DNA of 64,000 nt from Oceanibaculum nanhaiense (GCF_002148795.1 NZ_MPOB01000005.1:151023-215022); one strand, 5' to 3'; positions 34,999 through 44,216 are shown, counted from the first letter of the stretch. Numbers and translations are program-made. The notes: a model not told the origin generated them from the letters alone.

Positions 34999-37900
34999 TC
35001 ACACGTTGAAGTATTTTGCCTTCGGGTGATGCAGGACGATGGCGGAGGTCGATTGCTCCGGATCGAGCTGGTCCTGGTCGGTCAGCGAGACGCCGATGCG
35101 CTCCGCCCCCAGCAGGTCCAGCAGCGGGCGCTGGTCGGCCAGGTTCGGGCAGGCCGGGTAGCCGAAGGAATAGCGGCTGCCGCGATATTCCTGCTTCAGC
35201 AGCCCCTGCATGTCCGCCGCCTCCTCGGACGCGAATCCGAGTTCGGCGCGGATGCGCTTATGGACATATTCCGCCATCGCCTCGGCCATCTCCACCGATA
35301 GGCCGTGCAGGTAGAGATAATCCTGGTAACGGTTGCTCTCGAACCAGTCGCGGGCGATGTCGGAGGCCTTGGAGCCCATGGTGACGACCTGCAGGCCGAT
35401 CACGTCGCGTTCGGCATCGTCGATGTCGCGGAAATAGTCGCTGAGGCACTTGCCGTCCGGCCCGGCCTGGCGCGGCAGCTTGAAGCGGCACACCTCGGTG
35501 CCGCCATTCTCGCCGAACAGCACCACGTCATTGCCCTCGGCTGCCGCCTGCCAGTAGCCATAGACCGCCTGCGGCACCAGGATATCCTCCTGCTCGCAGG
35601 TCTCCAGCACGCGTTTCAGGATCGGCTTCAGCTCCTGCTCGGCATATTTGCGGTATTGCGCCCGGGTGCGGCCGCTTTTGCGGAAGCCCCACTGAAACTG
35701 GTACAGCGTCATCTCGTTCAGATAGGACAGCACCGTGCGTACCGGCACGCGGGCGATGACACGGGAGCCCCAGAACGGCGGTTCCGGCACCTTCACGCCC
35801 TCCGCCAGCTTACGGCGGCGGGCCTGCGCCGCCACCGGGTCCAGCGCATCGTCATTGGCCGCCTTCGATGTCTTGCCCGGCGCCCGCGAACTGGTGGCGC
35901 GGCTGTTGCGCTTCTCGCGCTCCTCCAGCAGGAAGGCGTCGAAACCGCCATCGATGACCTTGTTCATCAGATTCAGCCCGTCGAACGCATCGCGGGCATA
36001 GGCGACCTGGCCGCTGCCATAGGATTGCGCGCAGTCGGTCTCGACGTAATTGCGGGTCAGTGCGGCGCCGCCCAGCATCACCGGCGTCTTCATGCCCTGG
36101 CGGGTCATCTCCTCCAGGTTTTCGCGCATGATGACGGTGGATTTCACCAGCAGGCCGGACATGCCGATGGCGTCGGCTTTATGCTCCTCGGCGGCCTGGA
36201 TGATCGTCGCGATGGGCTGCTTGATGCCCAGATTGACGACCTTGTAGCCATTGTTGGTCAGGATGATATCGACCAGATTCTTGCCGATATCGTGCACGTC
36301 GCCCTTCACCGTCGCCAGCACGATGGTGCCCTTCTCCTGGCCCTCGATGCGCTCCATATGCGGTTCCAGATAGGCCACGGCGCTCTTCATCGTCTCGGCC
36401 GATTGCAGCACGAAGGGCAGCTGCATCTTGCCGGCGCCGAACAGCTCGCCCACCACCTTCATGCCGTCCAGCAGATAGGTGTTGATGATGTCGAGCGGCG
36501 GATGCGTCTTCATCGCCTCGGCGAGGTCGTCATCTAGCCCCTTGCGGTCGCCATCGACGATGCGTTCCTTCAGCCGTTCCTCGACCGTCTCGGCGCGCTT
36601 CTTCTCCACCTTGGCGGCCGATTGCCTGCCCTCGAACAGCGCCATGAAGGCGTGCAGCGGGTCGTAGCCCTCGGCGCGGCGGTCGAAGATCAGATCCTCG
36701 GCGATCTTCACCTCATTCTCGGGGATCTGGTGCAGCGGCATGATCTTCGAGAAATGCACGATGGCGCCGGTCATGCCGCGCTTCACCGCATGGTCGAGGA
36801 ACACCGAATTCAGCACATGACGCGCCGGCGGGTTCAGCCCGAAGGAGATGTTGGAGAGGCCCAGGACGATCTGGCATTCCGGCAACTCCTGGGCGATCCG
36901 CTCGATGGCTTCCAGCGTCCACAGCCCCAGCTTGCGGTCGTCCTCATTGCCGGTGCAGATGGTGAAGGTCAGCGGATCGAACATCAGGTCGGAGGCCGGC
37001 AACCCGTGCTGCACGCAGGCGAAGTCGTGCAGCCGCTTGGCCAGTTCCACCTTGCGTTCGACGGTCTTGGCCATGCCCTCCTCGTCGATGGTCAGCGCGA
37101 TCACCGCCGCGCCGAACCGCCGGGCGAGATCAAGGCGTTTTTCCGCCGGCTCCTCGCCATCCTCGAAATTGATCGAGTTCAGGATTGCCTTGCCGCCATA
37201 GAGCTTCAATGCTGCTTCCAGCACGATCAGCTCGGTCGAATCGATGACCAGCGGCGAATCGACGGAGCCGCGCATGCGGCTGACCACCTCGGTCATGTCG
37301 GCGACCTCGTCACGGCCGACGAAGGCGGTGCAGACATCGAGCGCATGGCTGCCCTCGCGCACCTGCTCGCGGCCCATCTCGATGCAGCCGTCCCAGTCGC
37401 GATTTTCCTGCAATTCGCGGAATTTCTTCGAGCCGTTGGCGTTGCAACGCTCGCCGATGGCGAAGAAGGCGTTCTCCTGGCGCAGCGCCACCGGGCCGTA
37501 AAGCGAGGCAACCGATGGCGTCCAGACCGGATTGCGCCGGGTCGGGCGGGGCCGGTGGTGACCGTCGCCTTCCTCGGCGGCAAGCTTGCGCAGCATGGCG
37601 TCCAGCGCCTGGATATGCTCGATCTGCGTGCCGCAGCAGCCGCCGATGAAGCTGATTCCATCCTGGCGCAGGAAGCGTTCCAGCCAGGTCGCCAGTTCCG
37701 GTGCCGCCAGCGGATAGACGGTCTGGCCATCGACCAGTTCCGGCAGGCCGGCATTGGGCTGGATCGAGATGCGGCCCTGCCAGTTTTCGGAAAGCCAGTG
37801 CACATGCTCGGCCATTTCCTGCGGCCCGGTGGCGCAGTTCAGGCCGATCACCGGCACATCCAGTGCATTGATGATGGTGGCGGCCGCAGCGATGTCGGTG

Positions 37901-38502
37901 CCGACCAGCATGGTGCCGGTGGTTTCCACCGTCACCTGCACCATGATCGGAATGTCGGTTTTGGCGTTGCGGTTGGCGCGCTTGGCGCCGTTCACGGCGG
38001 CCTTCACCTGCAGCGGATCCTGGCAGGTCTCGATCAGGAAGGCGTCGATGCCGCCGGCGATCAGCCCGTCGGATTGCAGGGCGAAGGCGTCTTCCAGCGG
38101 CTGATAGGCGATATGGCCGAGCGAGGGCAGCTTGGTGCCGGGACCGATGGAGCCCAGCACGAAACGGTCGCGCCCGTCGCCCTTGAAGCGGTCGATGGCC
38201 TCGCGCGCCAGGATGCCGGACATGCGGTTCAGCTCGAACGCCTCGTCCTGCAGGTCGAATTCCGCCAGGGTGATCGGCGATCCGCCGAAGCTGTTGGTCT
38301 GCACCGCGTCGGAGCCGGCCTCGAGATATCCCGCATGGATGTCGCGCACCAGGTCAGTGCGGCTCTTGTTCAGGATTTCCGTGCAGTTCTCGCAGCCGAG
38401 ATAATCCTTGTCGACATCCAGATCGGCTGCCTGCACGCGGGTGCCCATGGCGCCGTCGCCCAGCAGAACCCGTTCTTCCAGTGCCTTCAGAAACCGTGAC
38501 AT
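34999..38502 (-). CDS. metH: Cobalamin-dependent methionine synthase MetH
   Basis: This 1167-residue single-chain enzyme transfers a methyl group from methyltetrahydrofolate to homocysteine. The domains in order are: homocysteine-binding with zinc cysteines in GLNCATGP (about 221) and GGCCGT (about 287); pterin-binding (about 345-620); the cap helices; cobalamin-binding with GDVHDIGKN (His ligand near 735); and the AdoMet reactivation domain ending in FGYPACPNLADQ and HPKAKYFNV. All four modules are in one gene, unlike alphaproteobacteria that split it. It follows metF by 21 bases, so it belongs to the regulator-metF-metH operon. Confidence 0.96.
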   Translation of the reverse strand: MSRFLKALEERVLLGDGAMGTRVQAADLDVDKDYLGCENCTEILNKSRTDLVRDIHAGYLEAGSDAVQTNSFGGSPITLAEFDLQDEAFELNRMSGILAREAIDRFKGDGRDRFVLGSIGPGTKLPSLGHIAYQPLEDAFALQSDGLIAGGIDAFLIETCQDPLQVKAAVNGAKRANRNAKTDIPIMVQVTVETTGTMLVGTDIAAAATIINALDVPVIGLNCATGPQEMAEHVHWLSENWQGRISIQPNAGLPELVDGQTVYPLAAPELATWLERFLRQDGISFIGGCCGTQIEHIQALDAMLRKLAAEEGDGHHRPRPTRRNPVWTPSVASLYGPVALRQENAFFAIGERCNANGSKKFRELQENRDWDGCIEMGREQVREGSHALDVCTAFVGRDEVADMTEVVSRMRGSVDSPLVIDSTELIVLEAALKLYGGKAILNSINFEDGEEPAEKRLDLARRFGAAVIALTIDEEGMAKTVERKVELAKRLHDFACVQHGLPASDLMFDPLTFTICTGNEDDRKLGLWTLEAIERIAQELPECQIVLGLSNISFGLNPPARHVLNSVFLDHAVKRGMTGAIVHFSKIMPLHQIPENEVKIAEDLIFDRRAEGYDPLHAFMALFEGRQSAAKVEKKRAETVEERLKERIVDGDRKGLDDDLAEAMKTHPPLDIINTYLLDGMKVVGELFGAGKMQLPFVLQSAETMKSAVAYLEPHMERIEGQEKGTIVLATVKGDVHDIGKNLVDIILTNNGYKVVNLGIKQPIATIIQAAEEHKADAIGMSGLLVKSTVIMRENLEEMTRQGMKTPVMLGGAALTRNYVETDCAQSYGSGQVAYARDAFDGLNLMNKVIDGGFDAFLLEEREKRNSRATSSRAPGKTSKAANDDALDPVAAQARRRKLAEGVKVPEPPFWGSRVIARVPVRTVLSYLNEMTLYQFQWGFRKSGRTRAQYRKYAEQELKPILKRVLETCEQEDILVPQAVYGYWQAAAEGNDVVLFGENGGTEVCRFKLPRQAGPDGKCLSDYFRDIDDAERDVIGLQVVTMGSKASDIARDWFESNRYQDYLYLHGLSVEMAEAMAEYVHKRIRAELGFASEEAADMQGLLKQEYRGSRYSFGYPACPNLADQRPLLDLLGAERIGVSLTDQDQLDPEQSTSAIVLHHPKAKYFNV

Positions 38503-38523
38503 TCCGCTATCCTCTTTTGTCGT

Positions 38524-39405
38524 TCAGGCCGTCAGCGCCGGTGCTGCGGCCCGTGCCCCCAGCCCCAGGACGCGGCAGATCGCCAGCGTCAGCTCGGCCC
38601 GGTTCAGCGTATAGAAATGGAAATCCTCGACGCCATTCTCCTGCAGCTTCTCGCACAGTTTCACCGCCACCGTGGCGGCAACGAGATGGCGCGTATCCGG
38701 CTCGTCATCCAGCCCCTCGAACAGCCCGCCCATCCAGGCCGGCACGGCAGCACCGCAGGCCTTCGCGAATTTGCAGACCTGGCCGAAATTGGTGACCGGC
38801 AGGATGCCCGGCACGATCGGGACGGTGATGCCGGCCTTGCGGGCGTTTTCCAGGAAGCGGCAATAGGTGTCGGCCTCGAAGAAGAACTGCGTGATCGCGC
38901 GCGTCGCGCCGGCATCGATCTTGCGCTTCAGATTGTCGAGATCGGCCTGCAGGCTGGGGGATTCCGGGTGGCGTTCGGGATAGGCGGCGACGCTGATCTC
39001 GAAATCGGCGATGTCTTTCAGCCCGGCCACCAGATCGGCGGCATAGGCATAGCCATCGGGACGCGGCACATATTTGCCGAGGCTGCCCGGCGTGTCGCCC
39101 GGCGCGTCGCCGCGCAGCGCCACGATGTGGCGCACGCCGATGTCCCAGTAGGAGCGGGCGACCGCATCCACCTCATCTCGGCTGGCATTCACGCAAGTGA
39201 GGTGCGAGGCCGGCACCAGGTCGGTCTCCGCCAGCAGTCGTGCTACGGTGGTGTGAGTGCGCTCGCGGGTGGTGCCGCCGGCGCCATAGGTGACGGAGAC
39301 GAAGTCCGGCCGCAGCAGGGCAAGGCGCTGGATCGCCCGCCACAGCGATTCTTCCATCGCCTCGCTCTTCGGCGGGAAGAATTCGAACGAGAGATTGCCA
39401 GTCAT
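38524..39405 (-). CDS. metF: 5,10-methylenetetrahydrofolate reductase MetF
   Basis: This 293-residue flavin-dependent TIM-barrel enzyme reduces methylene-THF to methyl-THF, the MetH substrate. Visible marks are SFEFFPPKSE at the N-terminus (with the catalytic Glu), SVTYGAGGTTRERTH, HLTCVNASRDEV, ALRGDAPG and AITQFFFEADTYCRF. ATG 39405 overlaps the stop of the regulator gene (ATGA). Length is standard. Its place between the ArsR-type regulator and metH indicates common control. Confidence 0.95.
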   Translation of the reverse strand: MTGNLSFEFFPPKSEAMEESLWRAIQRLALLRPDFVSVTYGAGGTTRERTHTTVARLLAETDLVPASHLTCVNASRDEVDAVARSYWDIGVRHIVALRGDAPGDTPGSLGKYVPRPDGYAYAADLVAGLKDIADFEISVAAYPERHPESPSLQADLDNLKRKIDAGATRAITQFFFEADTYCRFLENARKAGITVPIVPGILPVTNFGQVCKFAKACGAAVPAWMGGLFEGLDDEPDTRHLVAATVAVKLCEKLQENGVEDFHFYTLNRAELTLAICRVLGLGARAAAPALTA

Positions 39406-40448
39406 GCCTGGTTTCCTTCGGCCTGGTTTCCTTCGGCCAGGCTTCCATCAATGCTGTGCAGCGCCGGCAGTTTCTGCGCCAGCCAGAAGCTGACGGTCAG
39501 GGGCGTGCCGGCCAGGCTCTCCACGGTGCTGACCGTCAGCCCCGCGGCGGCGCACCAGCCGGTGACCTCTTCGGTGGCGAAACCGGGCCAGCGATGGGCG
39601 TGGTCCTTCAATAAATTCAATTCCTTGTGCGGGGCGAAATCGACGACCAGCAGGCGGCCGCCGGGGCGCAGCACCCGCGCTGCCTCGGCCAGCACCTCGG
39701 CCGGCCGTTCGGCATAGTGCAGCACCATGTGCAGGATCGCGGCATCGACCGACGCGCCGTTCAGCGGCAGCTGGTACATGTCCGCCTGGCGAACCGCGCA
39801 GTTCGACAGGCCGTGTTTTTCCAGATTGACGCGGGCGACCGACAGCATCTCGCGCGATTGGTCGATACCCAGCGCATGGCCGACGCACGGACCATACAGA
39901 TCCAGGATGCGGCCGGTGCCGGTGCCGATGTCGAGCAACTCGCCGATACCCTGCGGCGGCAGCAGGGAGAGCAGCTTGCGCTCCACCTCGCGCGGGTCGG
40001 CGTGCAGCGCGCGCAGCCGGTGCCATTCGGCGGCATTGCTGCGGAAATAGGCGGCTGCCGCTTCGGCGCGGCCGCGCTTGATCGCCTCCAGCCGCTCGGC
40101 ATCCAGCGCGAACAGCGCATCTTCCGGCGGCACGAGATCGACGAGGGTGCCCCCGAGCACGGCGCCCGGTCCGGTCTGGGCGAGCCGATAATAGGCCCAG
40201 GTGCCTTCACGCACCCGCACCAGCAACCCGGCCTCGCACAGCAGCTTCAGATGGCGCGACACGCGCGGCTGGCTCTGCCCGACAATCTGCATGAGATCGC
40301 TGACGGTCAGTTCCGCCCGCGCGCACAGCGCCAGCAGGCGCAGGCGGGTCGGCTCAGCGGCGGCGCGCAGGCCTTCCAGCAGAAACTCCGCCGACAGGCC
40401 GGCGCCGATCTCAAGGTCGATGTCGGGGCGAAGACGGGGCTGCGCCAT
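39402..40448 (-). CDS. ArsR-type regulator fused to a SAM-dependent methyltransferase domain (SahR-like)
   Basis: This encodes 348 residues. The N-terminal winged helix (about 25-105) has SDLMQIVGQSQPRVSRHLKLLCEAGLL as the DNA-reading helix. The C-terminal methyltransferase fold (about 145-330) has LLDIGTGTGRILDLYG, LGIDQSREML and the ALRPGG-like VLRPGGRLLVVDF. This fusion next to metF and metH is the layout described for SahR, which senses S-adenosylhomocysteine and represses methionine-cycle genes. The ArsR metal-binding cysteines are not evident. An AT-rich near-palindrome lies 32-47 bases upstream of the start. The last residues contain a duplicated AEGNQ, encoded by an exact 15-base tandem repeat. 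Confidence 0.87.
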   Translation of the reverse strand: MAQPRLRPDIDLEIGAGLSAEFLLEGLRAAAEPTRLRLLALCARAELTVSDLMQIVGQSQPRVSRHLKLLCEAGLLVRVREGTWAYYRLAQTGPGAVLGGTLVDLVPPEDALFALDAERLEAIKRGRAEAAAAYFRSNAAEWHRLRALHADPREVERKLLSLLPPQGIGELLDIGTGTGRILDLYGPCVGHALGIDQSREMLSVARVNLEKHGLSNCAVRQADMYQLPLNGASVDAAILHMVLHYAERPAEVLAEAARVLRPGGRLLVVDFAPHKELNLLKDHAHRWPGFATEEVTGWCAAAGLTVSTVESLAGTPLTVSFWLAQKLPALHSIDGSLAEGNQAEGNQA

Positions 40449-40479
40449 GGGTGATCCAGTTCACATGAAGAATATAGAC

Positions 40480-40495
40480 ATAAAGATATATTTAT
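40480..40495. promoter_or_regulatory. Candidate operator of the ArsR-methyltransferase/metF/metH operon
   Basis: ATAAA-GATATA-TTTAT is a near-perfect palindrome with AT-rich flanks, placed 32-47 bases before the regulator start. ArsR-family proteins bind such symmetric sites; SAH-responsive members in alphaproteobacteria are reported to use AT-rich ATAAAG-type palindromes. Binding is inferred from position and symmetry. Confidence 0.55.
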
Positions 40496-40608
40496 ATTTT
40501 AGCGTCAACTGGATTCTGCGCCCCAGCCTGGCATTCGGTCGGCTATCCGGCCTGGATTACGCTCCAGCTTTCGCTGTTGCTCACGAAAGCGGCAAAGCGT
40601 ACAAGGGT

Positions 40609-40782
40609 ATGCTGCCAAAGCGCTATTTCTGCAACACCTGTGACGAAATCACATCCGTTGTTCTCTGGCCGCCGTTGGAGACGGGGGCTGTCTGTGCTAC
40701 CTGCTTTCCTGTATGCGAATCGACACAATTCGTTACAAAAGGTAGTTTGAGGCAGCCGCCCGGGGCTGATAAAAGTCCTTAA
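40609..40782 (+). CDS. Possible small zinc-ribbon protein
   Basis: This 57-residue frame has CNTC near residue 8 and CATCFPVC near residue 32, a two-knuckle spacing like that of zinc ribbons. ATG 40609 is preceded by AAGGGT, rather close. The stop is followed ten bases later by a terminator-like hairpin, which supports a transcript ending here. The frame stays open upstream without another convincing start. It diverges from the ArsR-methyltransferase gene. I recognise no family, and chance conservation of cysteines cannot be excluded. Confidence 0.4.
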   Translation: MLPKRYFCNTCDEITSVVLWPPLETGAVCATCFPVCESTQFVTKGSLRQPPGADKSP

Positions 40783-40791
40783 TAGACAAAT

Positions 40792-40824
40792 GACAGCGCC
40801 GGCAGGATTGCCGACGCTGTCTTT
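40792..40824 (+). terminator. Terminator-like hairpin before mlaA
   Basis: GACAGCGCCGGC (40792-40803) pairs with GCCGACGCTGTC (40810-40821), one C-A mismatch in 12 positions, with a 6-base loop, followed by TTTG. It would end transcription from the short frame at 40609 and insulate mlaA. Confidence 0.65.
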
Positions 40825-40895
40825 GCGAGCAGCATCATAAAGGTGCTAGATAGCGGTAAGAATGGCCGCTCGTGTTGGAGATGGGACAGTTAAGC

Positions 40896-41690
40896 ATGGC
40901 GCTTGCGATGTGGCGTTTCTCGGCAGGTAGGGCGGCGACGCTGGCCGGTCTTTTCGCCGTTGGGCTGTTGGCAGGCTGCGCCAATATGGGCGATGAAGGG
41001 CGTGCCGAGGCGAACGATCCGCTGGAACTTCCCAACCGGTTCGTCTTCGCGTTGAACGAGACAGTCGATACCTTCGTGCTGCGGCCGGCGGCGGTGACCT
41101 ATCGCGACTGGATGCCGGAACCGGGCAAGGACATGGTCCGCAACCTGCTGGACTATCTCTCCAGCCCGGTGACCCTTGCCAACGATGTTTTCCAGGGCGA
41201 GTGGGAGCGCGCGGGCGTGACCAGCAAACGCTTCTTCCTGAACAGCTTCTCCGCTGGTCTCTATGACGTTGCGGCGCTTGAGGGCTATGAGAAGCACAAG
41301 GAGGATTTCGGCCAGACCCTTGCGGTCCACGGCGTGCCGGAAGGCCCTTATCTGGTGCTGCCGCTGCTCGGTCCGTCCAATCCGCGCGACGCGGTGGGCT
41401 TTGCCGTCGATATGGTGCTGGACCCGCTGAACTGGTATGCTTGGAATACGGATCGCGAGTGGATTGGCTATTCCCGCGCCGGTGCCAATGCGGTCGATGC
41501 CCGGTCGCGCAGCATCGAGGCGCTGGACGATGTGAAGGCCAATAATTTCGATTATTACGCGGCAATCCGAAGCCTGTACCGGCAGCGGCGTGATGTCGCG
41601 ATCCGTAATAACCGTGCAGCCGAGGCAGATGCCGCCGGATCGCCGTTCCGTGATTACGTGCCGGGCGGCAAGGATGTCGGCACAAAATAG
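40896..41690 (+). CDS. mlaA: MlaA (VacJ) outer-membrane lipoprotein
   Basis: This 264-residue lipoprotein has a signal LFAVGLLAGC (lipidated Cys near residue 28). The MlaA domain shows DPLELPNRFVFALNETVDTFVLRPAAVTYRD, VRNLLDYLSSPVTLANDVFQGEWERAG, FGQTLAVHGVPEGPYLVLPLLGPSNPRDAVG and YYAAIRSLYRQRRD. It removes mislocated phospholipids from the outer leaflet of the outer membrane. ATG 40896 is chosen; GTG 40872 and ATG 40881 are in frame upstream with poorer spacing. The next gene is mlaC; the MlaFED transporter is not in this window. Confidence 0.92.
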   Translation: MALAMWRFSAGRAATLAGLFAVGLLAGCANMGDEGRAEANDPLELPNRFVFALNETVDTFVLRPAAVTYRDWMPEPGKDMVRNLLDYLSSPVTLANDVFQGEWERAGVTSKRFFLNSFSAGLYDVAALEGYEKHKEDFGQTLAVHGVPEGPYLVLPLLGPSNPRDAVGFAVDMVLDPLNWYAWNTDREWIGYSRAGANAVDARSRSIEALDDVKANNFDYYAAIRSLYRQRRDVAIRNNRAAEADAAGSPFRDYVPGGKDVGTK

Positions 41691-41737
41691 TCTCTGTGTC
41701 GTTATCACTAAGACAATGAGACAACAGGGTTGAACGG

Positions 41738-42349
41738 ATGTCTGCGCTTTCTTTCAGGACGATGGTTCTGGCTGTCATCATGACCATCGGCATGTCAGCC
41801 GGTGTGGCTCTTGCCGACGGCGTCGATGCCGCCAAGGGATTCATTCAGAAACTGGGCGACAAGGCCGTCAGTACCATCGCCGCGACCCAGCAGGATGAGG
41901 ATGAGCGGCTGCGGCAGTTCCGTAGCCTGCTGAACGAGAATTTCGATGTGCCGGGTATAGGCCGCTTCGTGCTGGGGCGCTACTGGCGCATCGCCACGCC
42001 CGATCAGCGTAACGAATATCTGAAGCTGTTCGAGGAAAGCATCATCCGCACCTACGCCAGGCGGTTCTCCGACTATTCCGGCGAAACGGTGGCTGTTGAA
42101 AAGGGGCGGCGGGACGGTGACGATTTCATCCTGGTCGATAGCCTGATCGAGCGCCCGACCGGCGGACCGGTTGCGGTCACCTGGCGCCTGCTGGACCAGG
42201 GAGAGAATTTCAAGATCGTCGATGTGGTGGTCGAGGGGGTGAGCATGAGCGTCACCCAGCGCTCCGACTTCTCCTCGGTGATCCAGTCGGGCGGCGGGAA
42301 CATTGAAGCGCTTTTGAAAGTGATGCGCGAACGGCTGGGAAAAGCCTGA
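41738..42349 (+). CDS. mlaC: MlaC-like periplasmic phospholipid-binding protein
   Basis: This 203-residue protein has a signal peptide (VLAVIMTIGMSAGVALA, cleavage near residue 26) and the MlaC/Ttg2D fold: FRSLLNENFDVPGIGRFVLGRYWRIATPDQRNEYLKLFEE is the family's helical signature, followed by ITYARRF-like IRTYARRFSDYSGE and WRLLDQGENFKIVDVVVEGVSM. It shuttles phospholipid between MlaA and the inner-membrane Mla complex. It lies 47 bases downstream of mlaA on the same strand and converges with the TPR gene. Confidence 0.92.
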   Translation: MSALSFRTMVLAVIMTIGMSAGVALADGVDAAKGFIQKLGDKAVSTIAATQQDEDERLRQFRSLLNENFDVPGIGRFVLGRYWRIATPDQRNEYLKLFEESIIRTYARRFSDYSGETVAVEKGRRDGDDFILVDSLIERPTGGPVAVTWRLLDQGENFKIVDVVVEGVSMSVTQRSDFSSVIQSGGGNIEALLKVMRERLGKA

Positions 42350-42360
42350 TTATCGCCTGA

Positions 42361-44112
42361 TTACCGGATGCGCGCCGCGTAGCTGTTCGCCCGGCGCTGC
42401 CAGTTCGGCACGCCAACCACGCGATAGACGCGGCCGGATGCGGCCAGCAGGGCCGCCGCCGTCATATTGTCGGACCCGACATTCATCATGCCCAGCATGA
42501 ACAGGCAGTCGGCCTCGGCCAGCGCGTCGCCGATCTGCTGATAGAAGTTCCGCGCCTCGGTGTAGGCTTCCATCGCGGCGGCCGCCCGGCCAACCTTGGA
42601 TTCCAGATCGCCGATGGCGCGCAGTGCTGCCCCCGCGCCGGCCCCGTCGCCCAGCTGCTCGTAAAAGCTGCGGGCATAGGCGAAGGTCACGCGGGCGCCA
42701 TCGACATTCTCCATCAGGAACTCGGTCTGTCCCATCGCCAGCAGGGTCTGGGCCTGGTCCTTGGTGTCGCCGGCTGAGCTGTAGAAGCCGTAGGCATCCT
42801 TGAAAAGCTGCCGGGCCTGGCGCTGGTTGTTGCGCAGCCGATGGATATGGCCCTGGCCCTTCATGGCATCGCCGATCAGCCCCTTATCCTGCGCGTCATG
42901 GGCCAGTTTCACCGCGCGGTCGAAATGCTGCGAGGCTTCGTTCAGCCGCCCCAGCATGCGCTCCATCTCGCCCAGCCCGGTCAGCAACCGTGCCAGATCG
43001 CCCTTGTCCTTGGGGTCGGTCAGCATGCCTGACGCCGCCGCCCCGATCTGCCGTGCCTGCTCGAACCGGCCCGGCGCGCGGCGCAGATCGCCGCGTCCGG
43101 ACAGCAGGGAACCGTCGCCGATCCGGCGTCCGGCGCGCTGCATCAGTTCGGCGCCGTTCAGCAGGGCGCTGCGCGCCTCGGTCTGCCGTTCCATCATCCG
43201 CAACAGCTCGTACATGACGATCCGGACGACCGCCTCGCCGACGAAATCGCCGCAGCGCCGATACAGGCTGATCGCGCGCTCATAGCGCACCTGGGCGTCG
43301 GGAAGGTCGCGCTTTTCGCGGGAGAGATCGGCCCGGCGGGTCAGCGCATGCGCCTCGCCCAGCTTGTCGCCGCTCTGCGCGAAGCTGATGCGCGCCTGAT
43401 CGAAGCTGGCGGCGGCATCTTCCTGCTTCAGCTGTTTCACGGCCACTTCGCCAAGGCCGAGCAGCACATTGCCCTCGCCCATATAGTCGGCGGCCTGCTT
43501 GAAACTGGCCCGGGCCTCGATATAGCGCTGGCCCGCTTCGTCCAGTGCGTTGCCAAGATAGGCGATGTCGCCCAGCGCCTGCAGGATTGCGCCGCGTTCC
43601 TGCTGAAGCTTGCCCTCGGGCAGGCTGTCCAGCGCCTGCTGGTACTGGGTTTGCGCCTCGGCGAAATTCCCCCTGGCCATCGCCATTTCGGCGCGGCCGA
43701 CCAGCGCCTGGGCGACGCCGAGCTCATCCTCGCTTTCCCTGAACTGGGCGAGCGCTTCATCGTAGAAGCTGCTGGCCTCGGATTCATGCTCCAGAAGTTT
43801 GGCCCCTTCGGCCTGCACCCAGCTGCGCCCGGCGGCGGATTGCAGGCCGGTGGTCAGCTTTCCGCCGCTCATCAGCGCGTCGATGCCGCCTTCGCGTTCC
43901 AGGCCGCGTGTCGTCACCACATCCACCAGGATGGCGCCACAGCAGATCAGGAAGGTCGCCCCGCCGACAATGTGCTGATAGGTCTCGGGCTTGCCGAGCG
44001 TCAGGAAATAGCTGCTGCCGGCCGCAGCAAGCGCACCGCCGAACATGAGCGAACGCCGGACGACCCTGTTCCGCTGTTTCTGGCGAATCGATCTTCGGGC
44101 TGGCGATCTCAA
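42361..44112 (-). CDS. Tetratricopeptide repeat membrane protein
   Basis: This is a 583-residue protein. Two hydrophobic segments near the N-terminus (about residues 22-38 and 48-66) anchor it, and from about residue 100 there are roughly ten TPR-like helix pairs of about 40 residues, for example GVAQALVGRAEMAMARGNFAEAQTQYQQAL and LGEMERMLGRLNEASQHFDRAVKLAHDA. These form a protein-binding superhelix. The frame opens with TTG 44112 preceded by AAGGATGCGG; the Met at residue 23 would cut into the first hydrophobic segment. No enzyme domain is present and the partner is unknown. Confidence 0.82.
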   Translation of the reverse strand: MRSPARRSIRQKQRNRVVRRSLMFGGALAAAGSSYFLTLGKPETYQHIVGGATFLICCGAILVDVVTTRGLEREGGIDALMSGGKLTTGLQSAAGRSWVQAEGAKLLEHESEASSFYDEALAQFRESEDELGVAQALVGRAEMAMARGNFAEAQTQYQQALDSLPEGKLQQERGAILQALGDIAYLGNALDEAGQRYIEARASFKQAADYMGEGNVLLGLGEVAVKQLKQEDAAASFDQARISFAQSGDKLGEAHALTRRADLSREKRDLPDAQVRYERAISLYRRCGDFVGEAVVRIVMYELLRMMERQTEARSALLNGAELMQRAGRRIGDGSLLSGRGDLRRAPGRFEQARQIGAAASGMLTDPKDKGDLARLLTGLGEMERMLGRLNEASQHFDRAVKLAHDAQDKGLIGDAMKGQGHIHRLRNNQRQARQLFKDAYGFYSSAGDTKDQAQTLLAMGQTEFLMENVDGARVTFAYARSFYEQLGDGAGAGAALRAIGDLESKVGRAAAAMEAYTEARNFYQQIGDALAEADCLFMLGMMNVGSDNMTAAALLAASGRVYRVVGVPNWQRRANSYAARIR

Positions 44113-44216
44113 ATCCGCATCCTTGGCGAAAGCCTTTGATCTTAGCGTTGAAGGGTATCACGCGGCGTCGAGGGGGTTTTCTACAACCTGCCGTCGAAAG
44201 GATAAAAGGAAAAATT

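Noticed and set aside
36622..38499. 625-codon plus-strand frame opposite metH.
   Set aside because: Antisense shadow of metH, which has all catalytic motifs.
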